Notes under the pieces: generated by a model
The model's database searches: none
Seen by the model: the letters and a program-made list of their open reading frames with translations, nothing else
Told to the model about the DNA's origin: nothing
In this document: in pieces, positions 6,743-13,398 of the stretch
Layout: the number at the start of each line of letters is the position of its first letter
Numbering within the stretch: position 1 is the stretch's first letter
NCBI GenBank assembly: GCA_038321615.1
Contig: JBBQFC010000061.1
Location: 1-20,124 of the forward strand
Direction: 5' to 3'
Source of the DNA: JBBQFC01 sp038321615
GTDB lineage: Bacteria > Bacteroidota > Bacteroidia > Flavobacteriales_D > Cryomorphaceae
Length of the DNA stretch: 20,124 nt
Made by a program: the position numbers and the translations under genes

Positions 6743-7707
6743 TAGCCTAATTTTTCGCGCATCCTTCCGATCACTTCCATCGCAACTTTGCGCGCCTTCT
6801 CAGCGCCTCGATTCAATTCCTGCTCAATCATTTCAGGTTTTCCCATCAAATCATTGTAGCGCGCGCGCTCGTCGGCAAATTGGTCGAGAATAAGTTCAAA
6901 AAGGGCTTGTTTGGCATGGCCGTAACCGTAGTTTCCCCCGAGATAATTTCCCCGCATGGTTTCTATTTCTGGATCAGTTCCAAGGAGGTTGTACAATTTA
7001 AAAACGGTGCAGGTGTCGGGGTCTTTTGGCTCATCCATTGGCGTGCTGTCGGTAATTATCCCCATCACCGTTTTCCGAAGAGCCTTTTCGGGTTGAAAAA
7101 TATCTATGAAGTTGCCATAACTCTTGCTCATTTTTTGCCCGTCGGTCCCAGGCACCAGCTTTGTATTTTCTTGCACCGAAACTTCGGGTAAAACGAGGAT
7201 TTCCCCCAACTGTCGATTTATCGCTCCGGCTATGTCGCGCGCCATTTCGATATGCTGCACCTGGTCTTTGCCCACGGGTACTACATCGGCATCGTACATC
7301 AGGATGTCGGAAGCCATTAATACCGGATAGGTAAATAAGCCAGCGTTGACATCGCTCAAACGGTCGCTTTTATCTTTAAAACTATGTGCATTCGCAAGCA
7401 TAGGAAAAGGGGTAAAGCAGGATAGATACCATGTAAATTCGGCCACTTCGCGTACATCGCTCTGCCGATAAAAAGTATGCTTTGCCGTATCTAATCCGCA
7501 GGCTAACCAAGCGGCGGCGACTCCGTGCACGTATTCCTTGCGCAGCGAAGCATCTTTGATGGTGGTAAGTGAGTGCAAATCGGCAATAAATAAAAAAGCA
7601 TCATTCCCGACTTGATCTGCTTGTTCGATAGCCGGCTTTATAGCTCCCAGAATATTGCCAAGGTGAGGGATTCCCGTACTTTGAATGCCGGTTAAAATAC
7701 GCGCCAT
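6739..7707 (-). CDS. trpS: Tryptophan--tRNA ligase
   Basis: The protein has 322 residues, within the usual bacterial TrpRS range of about 320-350. It is a class I synthetase: the HIGH-type motif is 'PHLGN' (14-18) and the KMSKS loop is at 192-196 in 'DGQKMSKSYGN'. Family-specific blocks are 'LTGIQSTG' (5-12), 'SDILMYDADVVPVGKDQVQH' (133-152) and 'HSFKDK' (108-113). It charges tRNA-Trp in the cytoplasm. The gene stands alone, divergent from gatC across a 119-nt gap. No clear -33/-7 pair is seen upstream on this strand. Its last four bases (TTAA) are shared with the opposing HNH-like gene. Confidence 0.97.
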   Translation of the reverse strand: MARILTGIQSTGIPHLGNILGAIKPAIEQADQVGNDAFLFIADLHSLTTIKDASLRKEYVHGVAAAWLACGLDTAKHTFYRQSDVREVAEFTWYLSCFTPFPMLANAHSFKDKSDRLSDVNAGLFTYPVLMASDILMYDADVVPVGKDQVQHIEMARDIAGAINRQLGEILVLPEVSVQENTKLVPGTDGQKMSKSYGNFIDIFQPEKALRKTVMGIITDSTPMDEPKDPDTCTVFKLYNLLGTDPEIETMRGNYLGGNYGYGHAKQALFELILDQFADERARYNDLMGKPEMIEQELNRGAEKARKVAMEVIGRMREKLGY

Positions 7708-7790
7708 ACTTTCGGTTTTTTAAGGCGCTAATGTAAACATTCGAAGTTTGCACCGCGGTAATTTGGTTGCGGCAATGAAGAGGGAATTTA

Positions 7791-7822
7791 GTTGGTTATC
7801 GGGTTCGATGCCCTTACCTTTG
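7791..7822 (+). promoter_or_regulatory. gatC promoter with near-leaderless start
   Basis: GTTG at 7791-7794 and TACCTTTG at 7815-7822 are separated by 20 nt, a close match to the Bacteroidota -33/-7 arrangement. Only four bases lie between the box and the ATG at 7827, so transcription is expected to begin at or next to the start codon. Confidence 0.65.
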
Positions 7823-7826
7823 GCTC

Positions 7827-8132
7827 ATGAAAGTAGATGATGCGCTGGTTGCCAAATTGGCTAAACTCTCCAGATTGCAATTTGACGATTCCGAAAAGGA
7901 AGCCATCAAGAATGATATGGAACGCTTAATTGGATTTGTAGAACAATTGAGCGAGCTCGATACCGAAGGCGTTGAGCCACTTATCCACATGAGCAAGGAA
8001 GTGAACGTATTTCGGGCTGACGCCATCACCGAAGACCTCAGCCAGGCTCAAGCGCTTAAAAATGCGCCCAATCACGATTCTTTCTATTTCAAAGTGCCCA
8101 AAGTAGTAGAGAATCCTGACCGGGGGGCATAA
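7827..8132 (+). CDS. gatC: Asp/Glu-tRNA(Asn/Gln) amidotransferase subunit C
   Basis: The protein has 101 residues, the normal size for GatC. The N-terminal 'VDDALVAKLAKLSRLQFDDSE' (read as a pattern: V..L..LA.L.F...E) and the central 'FVEQLSELDTEGVEPL' are the classic GatC landmarks. The C-terminal 'LKNAPNHDSFYFKVPKVVE' is equally typical ('APe...gfF.VPkVie'). GatC wraps around GatA and stabilises the GatCAB complex, which amidates mischarged Glu-tRNA(Gln) or Asp-tRNA(Asn). gatA and gatB are not adjacent, so the complex is encoded at scattered loci. The promoter directly abuts the start codon. The stop codon lies within the loop of a GC-rich hairpin. Confidence 0.95.
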   Translation: MKVDDALVAKLAKLSRLQFDDSEKEAIKNDMERLIGFVEQLSELDTEGVEPLIHMSKEVNVFRADAITEDLSQAQALKNAPNHDSFYFKVPKVVENPDRGA

Positions 8133-8143
8133 AAAAAGCCCCC
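8123..8143 (+). terminator. Weak hairpin at the end of gatC
   Basis: GGGGGC (8123-8128) pairs with GCCCCC (8138-8143) around an A-rich loop that holds the gatC stop. No T-run follows on this strand, so termination would be weak. The right arm is shared with the minus-strand terminator. Confidence 0.4.
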
Positions 8144-8152
8144 GAAGGAGCT
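8131..8152 (-). terminator. Intrinsic terminator of the sigma/barrel operon (UUCG tetraloop)
   Basis: Read on the minus strand: AGCTCC, TTCG loop, GGGGCT, then a run of T (8137 to 8131). The stem has six pairs including one G-U, closed by a UUCG tetraloop. It lies 23 nt after the stop of the barrel gene at 8175. Confidence 0.85.
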
Positions 8153-8174
8153 TCTTACACGATCGTATTTCTAT

Positions 8175-9113
8175 TTATACCTTGATGAAAAATCCGGCTG
8201 AGAAGCTGTATAAATCTGGGGTATTATCATTATCGAAAAGGGGGAGTAATCCAACCTGTGCAAATACCGTAAGGCGGCGGTAACCCACGCGGGCCATGGC
8301 ATCCACTTGCCATCGGTTAAAACCCAGGTCGCCCTTCAGCGCAGCCTTGTAGCTGTTGCCTTCGGTATTGTATTTTTGCTTGTACATGCTGCCTATCAGC
8401 ACTTTGCCCACTACGCCTGCACTGATATGAAAAGCGCGATCGGGGTCGAGTGATGTATTAAAGTCGAGCATTACGGGTATACCTAAATAACTTGCGCGCA
8501 ATTTATTTTTTGTAATGTTTTTATCGGTATTGGGCGCTACGAACAGGCTGTCGCCAGCGAAAGCGAATTCATTCTCACCATCGTATTTCCAATTGTAAAT
8601 CTGGAAGGTCATACCAGTGGTTATCCCAACGTAATCATTGACGATCCGCCCTTTAATTTGTGCGAAATTAAGGGAGATATACCGCGACTTTCCATAGCTC
8701 GGGGCAAAGCCTTCCACATCGCTATCTAAATTAAAATCGCGCCTGTCGTTTAGTATTCCATTTACTCCAAGGTCAATTCCATTCCACCAGGTAAGGCGGT
8801 ATTTGTCTGAGTTATTGCTATCGCAATACATACAATCTGCGTCTTCATCATTTTCATCGTCTATCCTTACACTGCCGCCTTTCTCCTTATTCACAATGGT
8901 AATGGTCGAATTTCCGAGTACGATTTTGGTGGTGTCTGTTACGCCGTTCTTTTTAGTGTAAATCGTAACCGAGGTGCTATCCCCACCAGCGACGGTATCA
9001 GTGGCGATAAGTATTTCTCTTTCCACCACTACGAGTGAATCGGTTGGCTGCGCTTCCAACGCGATTGTCCCAAGGATGCAGCTCAAGATTGTGAAAATTA
9101 TTTTTCTAGTCAT
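8175..9113 (-). CDS. Outer-membrane beta-barrel protein of the ECF sigma cluster
   Basis: The protein has 312 residues with a Sec signal peptide (MTRKIIFTILSCILGTIALEAQ). Residues 25-80 are a Thr/Val-rich segment. Residues 84-93 are strongly acidic and are followed by a Cys-Met-Tyr-Cys motif (94-97). From about 105 to the end it has the layout of the PorT-like barrel family (OMP_b-brl_2): 'WWNGIDLGVNGILND', 'SRYISLNFAQIKGRIV', 'LRASYLGIPVMLDFNT', 'FHISAGVVGKVLIGS', 'FAQVGLLPLF' and a final 'FSAGFFIKV' strand. The gene lies 51 nt behind the membrane protein gene. That gap holds a motif like the one before the sigma gene, so it may also be transcribed from its own ECF promoter. Function is unknown; it may be an envelope sensor or output of the sigma factor. 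Confidence 0.85.
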   Translation of the reverse strand: MTRKIIFTILSCILGTIALEAQPTDSLVVVEREILIATDTVAGGDSTSVTIYTKKNGVTDTTKIVLGNSTITIVNKEKGGSVRIDDENDEDADCMYCDSNNSDKYRLTWWNGIDLGVNGILNDRRDFNLDSDVEGFAPSYGKSRYISLNFAQIKGRIVNDYVGITTGMTFQIYNWKYDGENEFAFAGDSLFVAPNTDKNITKNKLRASYLGIPVMLDFNTSLDPDRAFHISAGVVGKVLIGSMYKQKYNTEGNSYKAALKGDLGFNRWQVDAMARVGYRRLTVFAQVGLLPLFDNDNTPDLYSFSAGFFIKV

Positions 9114-9142
9114 TTTGGTTTTTTTAGTTTGTTTGATAGTGT

Positions 9143-9169
9143 GACGGCCACCCTATTCGAATTGTTACA
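9143..9169 (-). promoter_or_regulatory. Putative ECF promoter of the barrel gene (TGTAAC-N17-CGTC)
   Basis: On the minus strand TGTAAC (9169 to 9164) and CGTC (9146 to 9143) are 17 nt apart. The -35-like half overlaps the stop codon of the upstream gene. The ATG at 9113 lies about 30 nt further on. The same pair with a 16-nt spacer precedes the sigma gene. Confidence 0.55.
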
Positions 9170-10496
9170 GATTGCTCGAACGGGAGTGCGAAATAGCTAA
9201 ATCGCCGAGCCGAATAGCCCAACCTTCGCGCTCGCCTGAGGGATTATCTTTGATCTTGACTTCGGCGTTAATGAGCTTGCCCGTATTATCGGCTACACGC
9301 TTGGCTAAGAATTTCATGGGTTGGTCGCGTTCTTCTTCCGGAATGTTTAATTCAGATCCAAACTTGGCTTTTGCCAATTCGGCTAAGGTCAGGTAATCGG
9401 CGTTCTCACCAGCTACAGCCCGATTTTCTGGAGTGCGTTGCGTCGCGGTATGAGGGCTTTCGGCCAGGCCATTCTCATCCGCTGCGATCCGATCTATTGG
9501 TTTCGCATCTATTGGTGCTACATCTATCGCGGCGGAGTCAATCGCTTGAGATGCCGGCCTTTCTTCTGCCGCATATTCCATGGGCTCCCTATTTCGCTGC
9601 TGGGGCATTTCGCGCTTGCCTTGAACCTTCAGTCGCTCATCCGTCTTTAAGGGGCTCGTTTTTTCTGTGAGAATTTCGACTTCCGAATTTTCGGTAGAAT
9701 CCAGATCACCTTCATTTTCCGCATCTTCGATGGTACTATTTTCAACGGCCGGAAGCAGCGATTCCTGCTTCGCGGAATTTTCAGCTACAGAATTTGCAGG
9801 CTGATCTCCAACTTGAAAAACCCATATTGCTCCGATCAAGATTGCCGCTGCGGCAGCCGTTCTTATAACCCAAAGCGGTATAACGCGGGCTTCTCTTCTA
9901 CGCAAGTCAGCTTTTTCGCTCATTCGAAGGAAGGGCGAAGGCTTCAACGCCATTGGCCGAAAGGCGCGTACTATATCGGAATGAGTTTTCTCGAAACCTT
10001 TTAATCGCGTCTCTTGCTGGAACGAAAGCAAATCTGCTTCACGAGCATCAGCAAACTCGGCATAATTAGATGTGTTGATTTCACAATCGAAATTGAAGTG
10101 GTATAAGTCAGCCGTTTCGGTAAATTCAGCCGTTGGCGATAATTTAAGATTCTGCCAGCCTGCAGCTTCTTGCGCAGTAGTCTCTTGCAATTGGAGTGCG
10201 CCTAAGTCGTTGAGATCTTCAACACTTGCCAACCCATCGCTTACGCGGAAATAGAGCTTTTCGCGTTCTTCGAGCGTCCAATCATGTGGCGAAACTGGGT
10301 GTTTCAAATAAGACCAGTCCAGATTTTCGTCCGAGCCTTTTTTCAAAGGGGCATGGATGCCTTGTGTGAAGGTCGACTTGAGCTCGGGATTGCGATCAAC
10401 GAATTGCTCCACCAATGTTCTTTTGGCTTTCGAGAGCCTTCCCTCCCAGTAATCTAAGAAGTAGGCTTCGTAATTATGTCGATTAATCTGTTCCAT
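9165..10496 (-). CDS. Single-pass membrane protein, probable anti-sigma factor
   Basis: The protein has 443 residues. The N-terminal half is predicted cytoplasmic and begins 'NRHNYEAYFLDYWEGRLSKAKRTLVEQFV', a segment seen in proteins encoded after Bacteroidota ECF sigma genes. No zinc-binding HxxxCxxC motif is present. One transmembrane helix lies at about 204-228 ('VIPLWVIRTAAAAAILIGAI'), preceded by a basic stretch, which sets the C-terminal half in the periplasm. That half is acidic and Pro-rich, contains four 5-residue repeats (318-337), and ends in a small folded-looking part. The ATG overlaps the sigma stop by one base (TAATG), indicating coupled synthesis. The anti-sigma role is inferred from position and topology, not from a recognised domain. 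Confidence 0.78.
   Translation of the reverse strand: MEQINRHNYEAYFLDYWEGRLSKAKRTLVEQFVDRNPELKSTFTQGIHAPLKKGSDENLDWSYLKHPVSPHDWTLEEREKLYFRVSDGLASVEDLNDLGALQLQETTAQEAAGWQNLKLSPTAEFTETADLYHFNFDCEINTSNYAEFADAREADLLSFQQETRLKGFEKTHSDIVRAFRPMALKPSPFLRMSEKADLRRREARVIPLWVIRTAAAAAILIGAIWVFQVGDQPANSVAENSAKQESLLPAVENSTIEDAENEGDLDSTENSEVEILTEKTSPLKTDERLKVQGKREMPQQRNREPMEYAAEERPASQAIDSAAIDVAPIDAKPIDRIAADENGLAESPHTATQRTPENRAVAGENADYLTLAELAKAKFGSELNIPEEERDQPMKFLAKRVADNTGKLINAEVKIKDNPSGEREGWAIRLGDLAISHSRSSNL
9486..9545 (-). repeat. Four tandem 15-bp units coding for (A/P)ID repeats
   Basis: Units 9486-9500, 9501-9515, 9516-9530 and 9531-9545 encode PIDRI, PIDAK, AIDVA and AIDSA. The ATCTATTGGT core is identical in the two leftmost copies and has diverged in the others. 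The repeat lies in the periplasmic linker of the membrane protein, and 15 bp keeps the frame when copies are gained or lost. Confidence 0.8.
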
Positions 10497-10981
10497 TATA
10501 GTACCGCCTCCATCGATCCGATATAGGTGCGAAGCGCTTGACGAGCCCTAAAAATGTACACCTTAACCTGTGGTTCATTCAATTTGCAAATTTCTCCGAT
10601 CTCCTCGTAGCTGTAGCCTTCGTAGTCGCGCAGAAGTACTACTGACTTCTGAATTTCCGGAAGGGTCTCTAAGGCTGCGTGAAGCACTTCATTCAAATCG
10701 GAATATTGATTGGAATGCCCACGTCTTTCGGCTTCCAACTCATTGTAATTTCCTTGTTTCTTGCTCCGTCTAATCAAATCTATCATGGTATGGTAGCCGG
10801 TGGAGAAAAGGTAACTTTTAGCTTTTTCGCCATTGACCTCCTCGCGCTTGAGCCACATTTTGGCGAAAGCTTCTTGCACCAAATCTTTGGCTTGTTCTGT
10901 ATCGCGCACATGTTTGAGCATGAAGCGATACAAGCCATCGGCATGGCTATCCACACAGTTATTGTATTCTTTGATGGTCAT
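10496..10981 (-). CDS. ECF-family RNA polymerase sigma factor
   Basis: The protein has 161 residues and only regions 2 and 4, as in ECF (group 4) sigma factors. Region 2 covers about 8-75, with 'DTEQAKDLVQEAFAKMW' (27-43) and a -10-recognition part around 'SYLFSTGYHTMIDLIRR'. Region 4 covers about 100-155: 'ALETLPEIQKSVVLLRDYEG', then the helix-turn-helix 'YSYEEIGEICKLNEPQVKVYIFRARQALR' (shown here as its consensus parts YSYEEIGEI and VKVYIFRARQ). It directs RNA polymerase to envelope-response promoters. It is first in the operon with the probable anti-sigma and the barrel. A TGTAAC-N16-CGTC motif upstream suggests it may transcribe its own gene. Confidence 0.95.
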   Translation of the reverse strand: MTIKEYNNCVDSHADGLYRFMLKHVRDTEQAKDLVQEAFAKMWLKREEVNGEKAKSYLFSTGYHTMIDLIRRSKKQGNYNELEAERRGHSNQYSDLNEVLHAALETLPEIQKSVVLLRDYEGYSYEEIGEICKLNEPQVKVYIFRARQALRTYIGSMEAVL

Positions 10982-11005
10982 AGGCTGGTAAGCAGTCGAA
11001 GGTAG

Positions 11006-11031
11006 GACGACCTGCTAAGCTATAAGTTACA
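11006..11031 (-). promoter_or_regulatory. Putative autoregulated ECF promoter of the sigma gene (TGTAAC-N16-CGTC)
   Basis: On the minus strand TGTAAC (11031 to 11026) and CGTC (11009 to 11006) are 16 nt apart, with a GG-pyrimidine directly before CGTC as in the copy upstream of the barrel gene. The ATG at 10981 lies about 25 nt downstream. An AAC-type -35 with a CGT-type -10 is the general form of ECF promoters. Confidence 0.55.
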
Positions 11032-11038
11032 ACGGGAG

Positions 11039-11065
11039 AAAAAAAACGATGAATCGGCTCAATCG
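11039..11065 (-). terminator. lepA terminator overlapping its stop codon
   Basis: On the minus strand CGAT(T)GA, loop GCCGAT, TCATCG form six pairs with one bulged T, followed by eight T (11046 to 11039). The lepA TGA lies inside the left arm. This separates lepA from the sigma operon downstream. Confidence 0.6.
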
Positions 11066-12846
11066 AGCTGCAGCACGGCTAAGAAAGCAGTTTGCGGCAC
11101 TTCCACATTGCCAACTTGGCGCATGCGTTTCTTTCCTTTCTTCTGCTTTTCGAGGAGTTTACGCTTTCGCGAAATATCGCCACCGTAGCACTTGGCAGTA
11201 ACGTCTTTGCGCAGCGCACGCACCGTTTCGCGGGCAATAATCTTTGTTCCAATTGCAGCCTGAATAGCGATTTCAAATTGCTGCCGCGGAATGAGCTCCC
11301 GCAATTTTGCGCAAATTCGCTTACCCAGGTCGAAGGCATTGTCGCGGTGAATAAGCGCCGAAAGGGCATCGACCTGATCGCCATTGAGCAGAATATCGAG
11401 TTTCACGAGTTTGCTCTCTCTGTACCCTATTGGGTGATAATCGAACGATGCGTACCCACGCGATATGGTTTTGAGCTTATCGTAAAAGTCGAAAACAATT
11501 TCTCCGAGCGGCATTTCAAAGGAAAGCTCCACGCGGTCGGCGGTTAAATAAATCTGATTGGTCAATACACCACGCTTATTGATGCAGAGGTTCATTATTT
11601 GGCCTACGTACTCCGATTTGGAGATAATCTGCGCCTTAATGTACGGCTCTTCCACCATCGATAGCGCAGATTGATCGGGCAATTCGCTGGGGTTATTAAC
11701 CTGAAACGTATCGCCCTTGGTGCTCGTGGCGCGGTAGCCCACGTTTGGTACGGTGGTAATCACCATCATATCGAATTCGCGCTCCAATCGCTCTTGAACA
11801 ATCTCCATGTGGAGCATTCCAAGAAAACCGCAGCGGAAACCAAAGCCTAAGGCTGCAGATGATTCCGTCTCGTAAACCAAGGAAGCATCGTTCAACTGCA
11901 ATTTCTCTAAAGAAGCGCGGAGATCTTCATATTCGTCTGTTTCTACCGGATAAATACCTGCGAAAACCATTGGCTTAACGTCTTCAAAACCTTTGACTAC
12001 TTCGGTGCAAGGATTTTCTACAAGCGTGATAGTATCGCCGACCTTTACTTCTTTGGCCTGCTTAATACCCGAGATAATATAGCCCACATCGCCTGCTCTG
12101 AGTTCGAGCCGAGGCGATAAATCCATTTTTAGGACTCCAATTTCGTCGGCTTCGTATTTGCGGCCCGTATTCACAAATTTTACCGCGTCGCCTTTGCGAA
12201 TTACGCCGTTTCGAATACGGAAGTATGCAATAATACCTCGGAAGGAATTGAATACCGAGTCAAAGATCATCGCTTGGAGCGGTGCTTCGGGATCTCCTTT
12301 TGGAGCAGGTATTCGAGCCACAACAGCTCGCAGAATTTCTTCCACCCCCATGCCGGTTTTTCCGCTGGCCCGAATTACGTCTTCTGGCCGGCAGCCTATC
12401 AAGTCCACTATCTGATCGGTGACTTCATCGGGCATGGCGCTCTCCAAATCCATCTTATTGAGAATCGGAATAATCTCCAAGTCATGCTCCAAGGCCAGAT
12501 AAAGATTGGAAATGGTCTGCGCCTGAATACCTTGCGCGGCATCGACAATAAGCAGGGCACCTTCGCAGGCGGCAATCGATCGCGACACCTCGTAAGAAAA
12601 ATCGACGTGGCCCGGAGTATCGATGAGATTGAATATGTATTGCTGCCCATCCTGCATGTATTCCATCTGGATGGCGTGACTTTTAATGGTTATTCCACGC
12701 TCGCGTTCCAAATCCATATCATCGAGGGTTTGGGCCTGCATATCTCTCTCTGCTACCGTTCCGGTGTGTTGCAAAAGCCGATCGGCCAGGGTGCTTTTAC
12801 CATGATCAATGTGGGCAATGATGCAAAAATTGCGGATGTGTTTCAT
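11059..12846 (-). CDS. lepA: Elongation factor 4 (LepA), ribosome back-translocase GTPase
   Basis: The protein has 595 residues, the standard LepA length. GTPase motifs are G1 'AHIDHGKST' (11-19), switch 'RERGITIK' (48-55), G3 'DTPGHVD' (76-82) and G4 'NKMD' (130-133). The 'LHMEIVQERLEREFDM' block is the EF-G-like domain. The C-terminus is LepA-specific: 'CYGGDISRKRKLLEKQKKGK' and 'RMRQVGNVEVPQTAFLAVL', replacing EF-G domain IV. It binds ribosomes in the cytoplasm or near the membrane and assists translation or ribosome assembly under stress. The gene stands alone here, not followed by lepB. Upstream, TTAATTTG at about 12863-12870 (minus strand) is a weak -7 candidate. Confidence 0.98.
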   Translation of the reverse strand: MKHIRNFCIIAHIDHGKSTLADRLLQHTGTVAERDMQAQTLDDMDLERERGITIKSHAIQMEYMQDGQQYIFNLIDTPGHVDFSYEVSRSIAACEGALLIVDAAQGIQAQTISNLYLALEHDLEIIPILNKMDLESAMPDEVTDQIVDLIGCRPEDVIRASGKTGMGVEEILRAVVARIPAPKGDPEAPLQAMIFDSVFNSFRGIIAYFRIRNGVIRKGDAVKFVNTGRKYEADEIGVLKMDLSPRLELRAGDVGYIISGIKQAKEVKVGDTITLVENPCTEVVKGFEDVKPMVFAGIYPVETDEYEDLRASLEKLQLNDASLVYETESSAALGFGFRCGFLGMLHMEIVQERLEREFDMMVITTVPNVGYRATSTKGDTFQVNNPSELPDQSALSMVEEPYIKAQIISKSEYVGQIMNLCINKRGVLTNQIYLTADRVELSFEMPLGEIVFDFYDKLKTISRGYASFDYHPIGYRESKLVKLDILLNGDQVDALSALIHRDNAFDLGKRICAKLRELIPRQQFEIAIQAAIGTKIIARETVRALRKDVTAKCYGGDISRKRKLLEKQKKGKKRMRQVGNVEVPQTAFLAVLQLD

Positions 12847-12955
12847 GGCGCGAAATTACGCCAAATTAAGAATGAGACTAAGAGAGAGCGATAATTTTGG
12901 AAACTATCATTCACAATCCAATTTTACATTAACTCTTTAGGGCGATTTACTTTTT

Positions 12956-12963
12956 TATATTTG
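12956..12963 (+). promoter_or_regulatory. Promoter -7 box (TATATTTG) for the small protein-adhesin operon
   Basis: TATATTTG matches TAnnTTTG exactly and lies 52 nt before the ATG at 13016. The best -33 candidate is TTTA at 12936-12939, with a 16-nt spacer that is shorter than ideal. Confidence 0.5.
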
Positions 12964-13015
12964 TCGACTGCTGCAACCTTCTGTAGCTCTATGCGTCATC
13001 CTTAAAATTGACCAA

Positions 13016-13396
13016 ATGAAATCAATCCTGTTAATGCTTTGCCTTTTAGGGGCAGCATCGGCCTTTGGGCAAACTCGAGTCGATCAGAGACTCAACGCCA
13101 AATTCGACCCCCAACAGCTCGCTGACTTACAAGCAAAAAGTCCGGAAGTTGTTGCATACTGGTCCTATTATTTAGATCACAGCTACACCATTTCTGATGC
13201 GCCTGTGGGCAAGGATATTTCGATGTACGCTGAGATCGAATTTACTTCAATCGAGAACTTTAACATTTTAAATACTGATCTCAACATGTTGCGATCTTCA
13301 GAACAGTATTACCGCATCGCAGGAAGCGATCAGATTTTTGTGCTTCTATCCAATGACGCATTCGTCAAAAAATTTAACTCGACTCGCCAACTTTGA
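13016..13396 (+). CDS. Small exported protein coupled to a CHU_C surface protein
   Basis: The protein has 126 residues with a clear Sec signal peptide (MKSILLMLCLLGAASAFGQ). The mature part of about 107 residues starts 'TRVDQRLNAKFDPQQLADLQ' and contains aromatic and Asp-rich stretches ('YWSYYLDHSYTI'). It has no cysteine, membrane segment or sorting domain, so it is probably periplasmic. I do not recognise a named family, although small proteins of this kind seem to occur before CHU_C genes in related genomes (memory only). The stop (TGA, 13394-13396) is two bases before the ATG of the next gene, a spacing typical of coupled partners. A chaperone or secretion-partner role is speculation. Confidence 0.85.
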   Translation: MKSILLMLCLLGAASAFGQTRVDQRLNAKFDPQQLADLQAKSPEVVAYWSYYLDHSYTISDAPVGKDISMYAEIEFTSIENFNILNTDLNMLRSSEQYYRIAGSDQIFVLLSNDAFVKKFNSTRQL

Positions 13397-13398
13397 TT

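Noticed and set aside
7752..7759. ACCGCGGT palindrome between trpS and gatC as an operator
   Set aside because: A single 8-bp GC-rich palindrome without extension or repetition is not enough evidence.
12274..12894. A 206-codon plus-strand frame and other long antisense frames in lepA
   Set aside because: These are antisense shadows of a highly conserved GTPase gene with all its motifs intact.
13393..13398. TTG at 13393 as the start of the CHU_C protein
   Set aside because: The ATG two codons later gives a normal signal peptide and a clean 2-nt gap after the previous stop.
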